This document shows, piece by piece, positions 12,601 to 23,150 of a stretch of 64,000 nucleotides of DNA. The DNA is taken from the NCBI GenBank assembly GCA_025267735.1, contig CM046298.1, positions 26,109,866 through 26,173,865 on the forward strand, in the 5' to 3' direction. The translations under genes and the position numbers were made by a program. The notes under the pieces are model-generated. The model was not told the origin of the DNA. It worked only from the letters and a program-made list of their open reading frames with translations, and searched no databases. Each line of letters opens with the position of its first letter. Positions within the stretch are counted from its first letter, which is position 1. The stretch is from Mactra quadrangularis. Taxonomy: Eukaryota; Mollusca; Bivalvia; Venerida; Mactridae.

Positions 12601-12900
12601 AACATCATCTGAAAATTTTACGACGGAGAGGGTTGAACAATTCCTATAACTTTTGCTGGGTCATTCTATACGCAAAATCAAAAACCAACAGCGGTAATTC
12701 AAGTATATTTATACATCACCCAAATAAAATTTAAATATACTATAAGACATTAGTAGAACCATAAAAATCGTTATCATGAAATATTGCAACATTAGAAATT
12801 CACGTATTAGTACTTATACAACGTACAATGATAATATTCGGTCTTAAAATCTCTTGAACGTAATCACCCACACTGTTTTACTCGAGTGAGTATCAAAATC
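9640..12900. other. Gene-free region
   Basis: AT-rich, with only one palindromic repeat (10272-10323) and small TA- or ATT-rich tracts. Several stop-bounded frames here lack splice signals or domain likeness. Confidence 0.45.
10272..10323. repeat. Palindromic miniature repeat, copy 2 (short)
   Basis: It begins CATTCAAGTACCCAG and ends CTTGATAACCTCTGG followed by ATTCGAGAATG. The left arm is shortened compared with the copy at 44153. Confidence 0.65.
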
Positions 12901-12907
12901 TACAATA

Positions 12908-13302
12908 AATGGAACAAGAGCTGTCTGTAGAGACAGCATGTTCGACTAAATAAGTATTTGTCATATGAGATGTTATTGATGATAAGGAACATACATATGT
13001 TAAAATTTGAAAATATAACCTTAACAAATTTAAATCAAAACAAATATTTTCTAAAAGAAAATTTTAAGTTCATTGGAGACAATTTTGAAAAAAAAATGTA
13101 TTTGGAGTTGTGATCCTTGTCACATGATATGTGGTTGATAATAAGGAACATATATTAAAAGTTTGAAGTTGATACCTTAAGAAATGAAACAGTTATAGTA
13201 GAAATATTTCACTGCACAAAAACTTTAATCAGAAATATGGACGCGAACGCTAGGGCGAGTAGGAGAGCTCTCCATTTACTTCGTGAAGTCGAGCTAAAAC
13301 AA
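12908..13302. repeat. Interspersed repeat with AAGAGCTGTCTGTAGAGACAGC end
   Basis: The left end is AACAAGAGCTGTCTGTAGAG, a small stem with AGACAGC. The right end is GGAGAGCTCTCC, then GTCGAGCTAAA. The interior repeats GATAAGGAACATA twice, about 160 bp apart. It resembles short repeats I associate with bivalve genomes; that family match is from memory. Confidence 0.45.
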
Positions 13303-13791
13303 ACTGAGTTGATAATTTTTGATACAAAATGTACTAAAATGTTTCATAACTTGAATATAGGTTTCCATAGAGATCATACTCTAGATTTCCACACAAACAA
13401 GTTTAAAATATAACTTTTAGATACATACATGTATACGTACACTACATGTATAATGTTAATTGCCTGCTTAGAAACGAATGACATTCAAATATTAACAAAA
13501 TGCGGATTTACGTACATACTACATGTATATATACATGTATGATGTATAAAGAAGATGAACGAGTTTACTGAATGACGATTGAGAAGAAAGCAAAATCTTG
13601 ATTTTAGAAACTTAACGGGCGATTCTATCAGCTCAACGCAGCCCTATACATGAATGTCAAGAAATATGAAAATGACCAAATATATTTTATTTATTATATG
13701 CTTTCCTGTGGAATACCGGTATTCAGTGGTGAAATAAATCAAAGCACTGAAAGTACTGGGGTATTCATTGTGTTTAGATTTATTCAATTTT

Positions 13792-13905
13792 TGTTGGGTT
13801 TTATGCTGTAGAAACACCTTATAAAGGTTATATCACAGCGGTCAGTCCACCTACTCACTGTTCCTGAAGAGGCTTTATCTCTGGATTTAGCTGTTGACTA
13901 TGACT
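13792..13905 (-). repeat. SINE family A, 3'-end fragment
   Basis: GTTGGGTTTTATGCTGTAG, then CACAGCGGTCAGTCCACC and CTGGATTTAGCTGTTGAC, match the 3' third of the family. The head is missing. Confidence 0.75.
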
Positions 13906-15374
13906 ACTGCTGTAATTAGTCAAAGCTATAACTGTTACAATATGACTATCGCATTGTTTAATTAGCCTGTGTGTCAAAAAAATCTCTAATATAGGAGAGA
14001 TTTAAAACTATGTCATTGTTATCTGTTATGTGTGCTACGTAGTACACATTTTTGAGTAAAGTTGGACTAACACCCTGCTGCTATTCTATGATTTATATAG
14101 TAACTGAACAGAAAATAATGTATTTAAACCCCATTTCTGCTTATCATAAATGTCTTAGAAATTAATTTTACCTGCACTGATGGTGTTTAATGACGAAGGT
14201 TAAAATTTACAGATATAATTAAGAATTAATTGTTTGATAAATTATATTTCTTTTTTTCATTCGGTTACCTGATTTAACAACGAGGTTAATGTAGTCAAGT
14301 GAATGGGATTATTTTTTGGAAAATAGTTGAAAGTGTTTTATATGCACAAATTATCTATATCTTGTAAGAAAATAAACAAATGTTAAGATTCAAAGTGTTA
14401 TACTAAGATTTAATACCCGAGTTCATTATTACACACAAACTAGTTATTTTGAAGAAAAAGTGATATATGTTCCAAACATTAATTATGTTGATGACTTTAA
14501 CAAGTACAAATAGTCTACCTATCTTGTAGTGAAATTTTGACCACCGTAGGACATTTTTGTTAATGCAAATCTAATGGTTGATTCATGTACCTGGATGCTT
14601 CCCTGATATCGTACGGGGGGATGTATAAAATCTAAATCGCGTTCAAGTCCGTAATATAGGTCAAAGGTCAACTAGGTCCATTTATTTTTTATTAGACCCT
14701 ATGCTCTTCATACTGAAATTTCAAGAAATTTAATCGGTAAAGTTGAGAGTTTCTTTGTTGAAAACTAATGTATTATGATTAAACTTTATTTCTAAGGAAA
14801 AAATGGAGTGTTTGAATGCATGATTACTTCCCTTTTTAGCATTTTGTCGCGAAAATAGGTGACAATAACAAAATCGTATTCAATAGTTCAACTAGTAGAA
14901 CTACAGTTAGTGTTTATGGTTTAAATCTACTTGAATTGTGTTTAGTGATGCTTCATGACCTTTTTAGCAGACATTTCATACTCGATAAGGTTAAAATAAT
15001 GTCACAGTGGTGTAAAATTAAGGGCGAGTGGTATAACTGTTTTTAGAGATTTTTTGACACATTTGGAAAACTTTTGAAAAGGCAGTTCATTATTTAATTC
15101 ACGTTGCTAGATGACTTACTGAGCCACATAGAAAATGTTTAAAAACCTATTTTGTGATAAAAATGTGTTATTTAGGTCAAAGGTCAACACAGTGCATTTT
15201 CTTATTATCAAAGCTATGTGATCATTGTACAGTATATTTCTTGCAAAAAGTCATGTACATTTATAATAGAAAACTTTTAAAATACGTTCAAATTGTTCTA
15301 AAGATTTTTAAATGCGTCTGGTTTCATGATTACGTCCCTTTATGTGATGTTTGTCGCGTAAATAGGTTAAAATA

Positions 15375-15653
15375 CAGCTCCCATTTAGCTCAGTAGGTAG
15401 CACGTTGGTCTGCTGATTGCTAGGTTTTTTATTTCTATTCCCGGGTAAAGCATAATTTCATGGAGTTTTTTCATGAAATGATTTCTGTGATAGTTCTCCC
15501 TCCTACCACTTGTTCTTGATAATGTCATTCACTGACGAAAGTATATGCTTAGTAACTTGGTAGAGAGCTTAATCTAGATATTTAGCTTTTCTACGACGGC
15601 CGTGATATGACCTTTAGGATGTGCCGCTACGGCGTTGGACCCAACTAAACGGG
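15375..15653 (+). repeat. SINE family A copy in the left arm of inverted repeat 1
   Basis: Head CCCATTTAGCTCAGTAGG, B-box region degraded, body TCACTGACGAAAGTATATGC, end ACGGCGTTGGACCCAAC. Its mirror copy is at 18382-18660. Confidence 0.85.
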
Positions 15654-15760
15654 GAAATACACAATAAATCAACCCTAACATGACAAACATTGAGTTAAGA
15701 ACTTATTTTGATTTCTATGAAATGTTTGTAAAATGTATCATTACCTAAATGGTACAAATC

Positions 15761-16060
15761 CTAAACATAAAGTTTCTCAAAAGACGAAACAGGATTAGCA
15801 CAATGTTGTACTTTACAATCACACCCAATTATGCAGACTTGACCAGCTTTATAACATTTGCATCTAGCAGAAATGCATTGGGATCTAACACCACAGGTTA
15901 CTATTTGCAAGCATGCTGAAGTATTCGGCGACTGTCTAATCCAAACAGGAAATACAGTATCATTTTCATGTGACCAATATCCCATAGTGACTCTACGTGA
16001 TCTTTAGGTTCAAAGTGAATATTTGCAGCCTGCATTAGATAACTGGCGCTTAAAATATGA
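15761..16060 (-). pseudogene. Cys-rich (CXC-like) C-terminal fragment of a transposon-type protein, left-arm copy
   Basis: On the minus strand it reads a peptide with CKCYKAGQVC, then CDCKVQHCANP. Cys spacing of this kind occurs in tesmin/TSO1-like CXC domains at the C terminus of repetitive invertebrate proteins. It is cut off from the rest of its gene and is an inverted duplicate of 17440-17650. Confidence 0.55.
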
Positions 16061-16429
16061 TACTGTTAAGCTTCCTTGGTAGGCGGAAGGGAATCAATGG
16101 ACTTCTTTGCATTATAAAAAAATTAAATCCACGACATTAATCTATGTAGGCTTTTAGGACTGCAGTTATAAAGTGCACACACGAATCTTTCAATATTTTC
16201 AGCCTCTTCATTGTGAACAATTGATAACAACACAGACACAGTACTTGATGTACCAGATACCATTTCAGTCTAAATATTATAATTTATGAATAAGTAATAC
16301 ATCAGTATTTTTACTGCTTTCTTCTGTTTTATAAAAGCACAAATTCGGGGGATTGGACCTTGCGTGTAGAAACCTACGCCTCTGTGATACTATGGGTGTC
16401 AAAGTTTGAATTTACTTACCACTGAACAA

Positions 16430-17706
16430 GGTATAATCGTTCCAACAAAAGAATCTAAATCAGACAGACCTACATTGGTTATTTTAGATGGTTATGCTTG
16501 ATTTAATCTCTTCGCAAGCCTGAATATTATCAGACATTTGGTGACCATGCTGTTATATTTGTCAAGACTTTTTTTCTCAATTACTAGTAAGTGAACGAAG
16601 TACGCTTGTTGGTGTCATTTCGATAAATATCTTGGTTGCAATTCCAGTAAAGTCTTAACAAGAACAATGCAAATTGGCAAACGACGACCTGTTGGAAAAC
16701 AAATTACGTGTCGACATGTGCCACTACCTTAAGTATAGGCACAATATTATAACATAAGGTGACAACAAAGCAGACCTTGCAGAATGCCTTTTTCTCATCT
16801 CAGAGGCGAGGATATTCTTTACCATTCTATTATTTAATAGTTACTGGTGGTGGGGTCGGGGTTTCTGGTGTTATCATTGCTCTAACAAATAACTTAAATG
16901 CAGTTTGTTCACAAGGCATGAAGCTGACACTCACATTATAATTCACATAAAGGATGCGATGGAAAACAAATATATACGATAACTTGTCAGTAGTACAGAT
17001 ACTGATGAATTATCTATGCTTTCGTGGCGTTTTTACCATGTTCATTCTATCACTGAAAAGTTAGGGGTGATATTAGAAAGTCATAGTTGACTGGGTGCGA
17101 TACCACGTCTTCATTTCATGGATTCAGCAAAAAGACAAGTTGGAAAAAATTTGTTGAAAATCCTGGCTTTCCTTCATCAATTAGTCACAATTAGGAGTCT
17201 AAGAATATTGGAAGATTCAAATGTGCACTCTATGATTGAAATTCTGAAATCCTACTTAGTCCAGACGTAGATTTATGTTATAACGGATTTTTTATGAAAA
17301 AAACCAACAGTCCTTTGATTTGCTTCCGTCTACCAAGGACGCTTCACAGCTTCATATTTTAAGCGCCGGTTACCTAACAGAGATCTTGATACGGGCTGCA
17401 AATATTCACTTTGAACCTAAAGATCACGTAAAGTCACTATGGGATATTTGTCACATGAAAATGATATCTCCTAATTGGATTCGAAAGCCGCCAAATACTT
17501 CGGCATGCTTGCAACTAGTGACCTGTGGTGTTAGAAACAAGAGCAATTCTGCTACATGCAAGTATTATAAAGCAGGCCAAGTCTGCATATTTAGGTGTGA
17601 TTGTAAAGTACAAAATTGTGCTAATCCTGTTTCGTCTTTTGAGAAACTATATCGTCGCCTCAATCTAATAATGTCCCATAATAATGGCTCTATGTCCAGG
17701 ACATAG
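16430..17706 (+). pseudogene. Decayed transposon-type protein: nuclease-like motifs plus CXC-like tail
   Basis: Read across several frames with internal stops. A region with HEADTHIIIHI (about 16917-16950) is followed by SSTDTD (about 16987-17005). This pairing occurs in a repetitive invertebrate protein family that I recall as having an XPG/PIN-like nuclease fold. Then LPSTKDASQLHIL (about 17321) and a Cys-rich tail (CKYYKAGQVC, CDCKVQNCANP) follow in the family's usual order. The last 128 codons form one open frame, but upstream stops and frameshifts show the whole is dead. It appears to be the source of the mirrored fragment at 15761-16060. Confidence 0.55.
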
Positions 17707-18260
17707 ATCAATATTTGGACTGAAAACACTGTTATCCGATCAAAATGAAAGCTTTGTCACTCGTTATCTGTCCTAATTGACCATAACAATGCTCTAAGTC
17801 CATGAAAGCTCGTTCGTACATTGCTCTATCTCCTTTCGTTCAGGCAAGGTTCACAATTTGATAATCGTGTTTTTATTACTAAATGACATCGATGAACTTG
17901 TGTTTACCTAAATTAATTAGTATGCTACAATGTAGGCAGTGTTACAAACTCAAAATGATAGAAAATTTGTCCAAATACCACTATGTTGTCTTCTTGGAGA
18001 TAGCGCAATGTTAGAACGAAATGGATCAACCAAAATTAGCAAATTTTTATCTATCTCCAAACACTTTTTTGCAGGTTTCGTATTATCATTCATAATATTT
18101 CAATAATATTCCTCGTGTTTTAAATACATTATTATTGTGCATCCCAAGTATCATGCCTATAAAGACTGATACAACGAAGATATAACCTTTCGAACTTATG
18201 AAGTCGATTTCCCAAAAATAAAAATTTGGTAGTTAGGACATTGTTAGATTGAGGCGACGA
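17652..18260. mobile_element. TA-flanked miniature element inserted in right arm of inverted repeat 1
   Basis: The terminal inverted repeats start TCGTCGCCTCAATCTAA and extend about 25 bp. TATA flanks both ends. The left arm lacks it at the matching position, so its borders are confirmed by the empty site. Inside, related words (GGCTCTATGTCC, TGCTCTAAGTCC, TGCTCTATCTCC) recur. Confidence 0.8.
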
Positions 18261-18381
18261 TATATTTAGGATTTGTACCATTTTGATTATGATACATTTT
18301 ACAAACATTTCATAGAAATCGAAATATTTTCTAGACTCAATGTTTGTCATGTAAGGGTTGATTTATTGTGTATTTTCCCGT

Positions 18382-18660
18382 TTAGTTGGGTCCAACGCCG
18401 TAGCAGCATATCGTAAAGGTCATATCACGACCGTCCTAGAAAAACTAAATATCTGGATTAAGCTCTCTACCAGTTACTAAGCATGTACTTTCGTCAGTGA
18501 CTGACATAATTAAAGATAAGTGGTAGGAGGGAGAATTTTCATAGAAATCATTTCATTAACAAACTCCATGAAAGTATGCTTTGCCCAGGAATAGAAATAA
18601 AAAACCTCGCGATCAGCAGACTTACGAGCTACCCACTGAGCTAAATGGGAGCTGTATTTT
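18382..18660 (-). repeat. SINE family A copy in the right arm of inverted repeat 1
   Basis: Mirror of 15375-15653: GTTGGGTCCAACGCCGTAG at left, ACTGAGCTAAATGGGAGC at right. Both share the degraded head, so the SINE predates the inverted duplication. Confidence 0.85.
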
Positions 18661-20396
18661 TACCTATTTACGCGACAAACATTACATAAAGGGAAGTTAT
18701 CATGAAACCAGACGCATTTAAAAATATCAGAACAATTTGAAAGTATTTTAAAAGTGTTCTATCATAAATTTTGTTGACTTTTTGCCAGTAATATACTGTA
18801 CAATGATCACGTAGCTTCAATAATAAGAAAATGCACTATGATGACCTTTGACCTAAATAATACATTTTTATCAAAAATAGGTTTTAAACATTCTTTATGT
18901 GGTTTAGTAAGTCATCTAGCAACGTGAATTGAATAATGAACTGCCTTTTCAAAAGTTTTCCAAATTTGTCAAAAAATCTTTAAAAACAGTTATACCACTC
19001 GCCCTTAATTTTACACCACTGTGACATTGTTTTAACCCTATCGAATATGAAATGTCTGCTAAAAAGGTCATGAAGCATCACTAATCACAATTCAAGTAGA
19101 TTTAAAGCATAAACACTAAACGTAAATTTACTAGTTAAACTATTGTAGACGATTTTGTTATTGTCACCTATTTTCGCGACAAAAATGCTAAAAAGGGAAG
19201 TAATCATGCATTCAAACACTCCATTTTTTTCATAGAAATAAAGTTTAATCATAATACATTAGTTTTCAACAGAGAAACTCTCCACTTTACCGATTAAATT
19301 TCTTGAAATGTCAGTATAAAGAGCATAGGGTCCAATAAAAAATAAATGGACCTAGTTGACCTTTGACCTAAATTACGGACTTAAACGCGATTTAGATTTT
19401 ATACATCCCCCGTACGATACCAGGGAGGCATCCAGCTACATGAATCAACTATTAGATTTGCATTAACAAAAATGTCCTACGCTTTCATTTTCTAGAGGGT
19501 TTTTTTGAAATCGTAGGTAGACTAAAATAATATATTCAATACATTAATTGATAGTATAATAATTATCATTCATATTATTAATATATTTAAGTTAAATGCA
19601 GTTATTGTATTTTTAAATGAGTATGTTTTATTAACATTTTTTATTCAGGAATTTTCCCTTAATCTCTCCAGATCTTGTCAGATTACACTTTGGTGAAATG
19701 AAACTTTTCCATCATAAGCCTTTATTCTTTATTGAATAGAAGTAGGATAAAAATAATCAAGATAGCCTCAATTTATTAAGGCTAATGAGGATAACGAGTT
19801 AAAATCAATAATCTAGGTCCCTTAAGGGTCTTTTGTTTTCAGTAATCAATATTTTGAGTCCCTGAAGGGTCTGTTCAATAATTAATATCATACAGTTTCA
19901 TATGAGGCTAATTTATGATCAATATTTTTAGGTATGGTTCAATAGTTTCATAAAATTCTGATTCAAAGATTTAAGTTGAAAATCAAGTGATTGATTTTTT
20001 CTTACGTCGACGTCAGTTTGAAATGTTATAATTTACGATGTCTAACAGCGTAATCATTATGGTAAAGCATTGTTTTGGAATACATCTACTGATGTAATGA
20101 TGACACTAAGACACACATATCATGGTACTGGACTAATATTATAAATTTTGAAATATATATTTTGTATTTCAATAATTCAAATAAAGATACATGATTGTGT
20201 TATTGTATAAGTCTAATACATGTACAGCTTAAAGAAACTATAATAAAACGTAAACACAACACTAGTCGTTTTAAAATATTCATAAGATTATATATCTCAA
20301 TATGTCAATGTTACCTCTTAATACGTAAATATGTATAATATAAAATATAGAAATATAATAAAAAATAAAATATAAAAATAAAAATTTATGCTTTTG

Positions 20397-20487
20397 CTAG
20401 GTTTCGAACCAGCGACCTCTTGAACTTTTCATTTCAATGAATATTTCCGTTCCTTCCCTTTAGCCGACTGAGCTATTCGGGTCCTAA
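20397..20487 (-). repeat. tRNA-like sequence inside inverted repeat 2
   Basis: On the minus strand: A box TAGCTCAGTCGGCT and B box GGTTCGAAACC, with an overlong middle and no convincing acceptor stem. Likely a pol III promoter relic or SINE head. Confidence 0.45.
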
Positions 20488-20780
20488 AGGGAAGAGCATG
20501 TAACAATAGTTAAATACAGTAAAAAGGACATTTAATATGGGGAAGATAATTTTGGAAGATGAATCCTAAATTTTGTGAGTTGTTATCAAATACAAATAAA
20601 CTGCACTATCAAATTAAAAAAGCAATTAAATTCTGATTTGTAATTAAACGTATTAATGATAGTTATGAAATTTCAAGTAAAATAATCCCATTTACGATTT
20701 ATTTGACATATTAATAAATTATGTACAGCGGTATGATTTAACTAAAAACCTTGTAATTAATATATTGTATATAGATCTAT

Positions 20781-21050
20781 AGACGTTACTGTAACAGACA
20801 AGCTGCGTCTGTTCACTTTGTCAAGCGTTTGCCTTTTTCTGACGAAGCATTTTACTGGCTCTGGTCGTTCCCAAATACCAAGTCATTCCTTTTTCTTAGA
20901 GAAGGGAAATATGGCATGGTTACCAGAGCTGTTGATGTTTTGCTAGGACTTGGTCAAACGCTTTGTTTCTGCGTTCGTCATCGTGAGATGACGAAACAAC
21001 CTGCATGAGTCGTGCATGTGGTCGCACGATCATGGCGCTCTATCCTGTCT
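20781..21050. repeat. Imperfect foldback segment, less AT-rich
   Basis: AGCATTTTACTGGCTCTGGT pairs imperfectly with a downstream block containing ACCAGAGCTGTTGATG. The outer words CAAGCGTTTG and CAAACGCTTTG also pair. It is noticeably less AT-rich than its surroundings, and no ORF was recognised. Confidence 0.4.
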
Positions 21051-21151
21051 CGCCTCCCTATATTTAATTAAATAACTATATTGAAAATGATTTAATATTT
21101 CTTTCATCTTGAGAGAAATTTGAAAAAAATATTAATGTATACATGTACACT

Positions 21152-21532
21152 TTAAAATGGATTAAGTGGTAAATTTGCTATGTCCATTTCATACATTTCT
21201 GTACTTACTACCCCTTCGTTAAATTCATATTGTTTTAAATCCAACCTCCTATAATCGAAGACAGGAAGAGTGCCATGGTCAAAATGCAGTACATGTATTA
21301 TGATAAACTAAAATATATTTAAAAAAAACATAAAATGAATTTCTACGCACCCGGGTCACGTCAGTTTAATGCATTGCCTCTCATATTCAAAAATATGCAA
21401 ACAATATGAAACCATTAAAATAGTTTTGTCGGAAAAATATTGGCATTTTGAGAGAGGTCGATCGAGGAATGTATAACTTTACCACCGGACTTACCTCGGC
21501 GATCTTCTATGCAGATAAATCTCGGATATCAT
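21152..21532 (-). CDS. Possible two-exon mini-gene inside inverted repeat 2 (hypothetical)
   Basis: On the minus strand, ATG at 21532 opens 12 codons plus two bases (MISEIYLHRR...) ending at a strong donor, GCCGAG|GTAAGTCC (21495). An acceptor, CTTCGATTATAG|G, at 21249-21250 resumes in matching phase and reads 31 codons (from RLDLKQYEF to ANLPLNPF) to TAA at 21152. Total 44 residues, no known domain. A captured host 5' exon or coincidence are both possible; no poly(A) signal is clear. Confidence 0.2.
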
Positions 21533-21681
21533 GATAGTTACGTATTAAGAGGTAACATTGACATATTGAGATATATGCTGAGAGGAAAAAGTTTAGTCAG
21601 TAAGAATGTTTCATTTAATATTTTATGATAAACCCCATTCTATTGACAAAAAAATGATTTGTAACAAAATTTAATCAATCG

Positions 21682-22059
21682 ACAGAATATTGAACATTTT
21701 TACAAAAAAGTTTGATGAGATTATTGAGAATTCCAGTCATGATAACAGCATAAGGGTCAGAATAAAAAATCACAAACTAATCAGTATCTGGTATGTCCAC
21801 CTCTAGCTTGAATGACGTCAATAGCGTACGTGATTTGGGGCGTGCATTGCACGAGGAATGGGCACAGACACCTGCTCACTTCACCCGGCGACTCATAATT
21901 TCATTGAGACGACGTTGTTTGGCTGTCATTCAATCTAAAGGTGGACATACCAGATACTGATTAGTTTGTGATTTTTTATTCTGACCCTTATGCTGTTATC
22001 ATGGCTGGAATTCTCAATAATCTCATCAAACTTTTTTGTAAAAATGTTCAATATTCTGT
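21682..22059. mobile_element. Palindrome built from a Tc1-like element 3' end
   Basis: Arms of about 135 bp (starting ACAGAATATTGAACATTTTT) mirror each other around about 21870. Each arm ends a transposase-like reading frame with GGHTRY then stop: on the minus strand (stop 21783-21781, ARGGHTRY) and on the plus strand (stop 21958-21960, SKGGHTRY). GGHTRY is a C terminus I recognise from Tc1/IS630-type transposases. The catalytic part is absent. Confidence 0.65.
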
Positions 22060-22151
22060 ATTAGTCCAGTACCATGATATGTGTGTCTTAGTGTCATCAT
22101 TACATCAGATGTATTCCAAAACAATGCTTTACCATAATGATTACGCTGTTA

Positions 22152-22879
22152 TTGTACGATTATATTGAACTGTCCGATTGCATAAATTAAAACGTCACAT
22201 TACACGGTATATTTAATAGTCGGTTAATTTCGGTAGTTCACGTAGAGGGTATTGTCAGCACATAACACTTATGTATTATATTTTATTTACAAATTGTATC
22301 GTAGTTTGTATGGCCGAGTGGTAGGACGCCAGACTACAAATCTTTTTATCGTGGGTTCGAATCCCGATAGAAACTTAATTTTATCTATTCTTTTCTCATT
22401 TAAATCATGAGCGGATTGCATTAAACACATTGCCCCCCCCCCCCCCCTGTGCATCATAGATCTTGAAAAAGCCTTAGTTATAAATTTAATGGCATCTTTT
22501 TAAGTGATGATGACTGTAGCAAAAATGACTCAGTCATTAAATTTGAGTGATTTTTACATTGTTTGTTTTGAAATGTTGTATTTCTATGACCAAAAATTAC
22601 TGAATTAAATAGATGTAAAACAAAAAACAAAAAAACGAAGAACAAAAAATAAAAAATGACATATTTAGCTACAGACTCGCACTACTTTCAAAAACAGATG
22701 TTTTGTAGCATTGTACTTTAACCGTACGACCATTCAGCCAGATGAGATATCGTCACTAAATTAACCTACACATGGTAATTTTTACTGCGAATTTCTATAT
22801 ATAGAACGCGGAAAATAATATATACAGTGTGCGATAACCGTGTAATTATGCAATCGGACAGTTCAATATAATCGTACAA
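22152..22879. mobile_element. TA-flanked element with long terminal inverted repeats, in right arm of inverted repeat 2
   Basis: Ends TTGTACGATTATATTGAAC and its exact complement extend over 30 bp, to TGCATAA. TA flanks each side (22150-22151, 22880-22881). The mirrored left arm reads straight through, giving an empty site. No transposase frame. It contains a tRNA-like segment and a C homopolymer (about 22433-22447). Confidence 0.85.
22312..22378 (+). repeat. tRNA-like sequence within the 22152-22879 element
   Basis: GTTTGTA pairs with TAGAAAC at six of seven positions. The D-arm region GGCCGAGTGGTAGGACGCC and T arm GTGGGTTCGAATCCCGA are good. The anticodon stem is weak (loop CTACAAA). Probably a tRNA pseudogene or a pol III promoter carried by the element. 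Confidence 0.45.
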
Positions 22880-23150
22880 TAGACTTTGTAAATTATAACA
22901 TTTCAAACTGACGTCGACGTAAGAAAAAATCAATTACCTGATTTTCAACTTAAAATTTCGACAATTAGTTCACGATCGACCCCCTGATTTTTTTCATATA
23001 AACATTGATATAGTCCAACAGAATTAACCTGAGCTTGACCTTTATGCAAGAAATAATACCTAGATAATTGATTTTAGCTTATTTTCCTCATTATAATCAA
23101 GATAGCCTCAATTTATTGAGGCTATCTTGATTATTTTATTCTACTTATAT

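Larger units (their letters stand above)
14545..19481. mobile_element. Large inverted-repeat structure 1 (about 4.9 kb)
   Basis: The left arm (14545-16102) and right arm (17310-19481) are diverged reverse complements. Both ends read CGTAGGACATTTTTGTTAATG or its complement. Each arm carries the same SINE A copy and a Cys-rich coding fragment. The right arm is longer because of a 609-bp insertion. Within an arm, AGGTCAAAGGTCAAC and a GTCGCG-AAATAGGT block occur twice, an older tandem duplication. The 1.2-kb centre holds more of the same decayed protein gene in plus orientation. Confidence 0.8.
19737..23150. mobile_element. Large inverted-repeat structure 2 (about 3.4 kb)
   Basis: The left arm (about 19737-20150) is mirrored in two blocks at the right (about 22060-22151 and 22880-23150), split by a 728-bp insertion. 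The ends share AATCAAGATAGCCTCAAT; at the right end this forms a nearly perfect hairpin of its own. A second, shorter inverted pair (20293-20330 with 21537-21580) and a Tc1-derived palindrome lie inside. Confidence 0.7.

Noticed and set aside
22312..22378. Functional tRNA gene
   Set aside because: The acceptor and T arms look fair but the anticodon stem is weak and it sits inside a mobile element, so I call it tRNA-like only.
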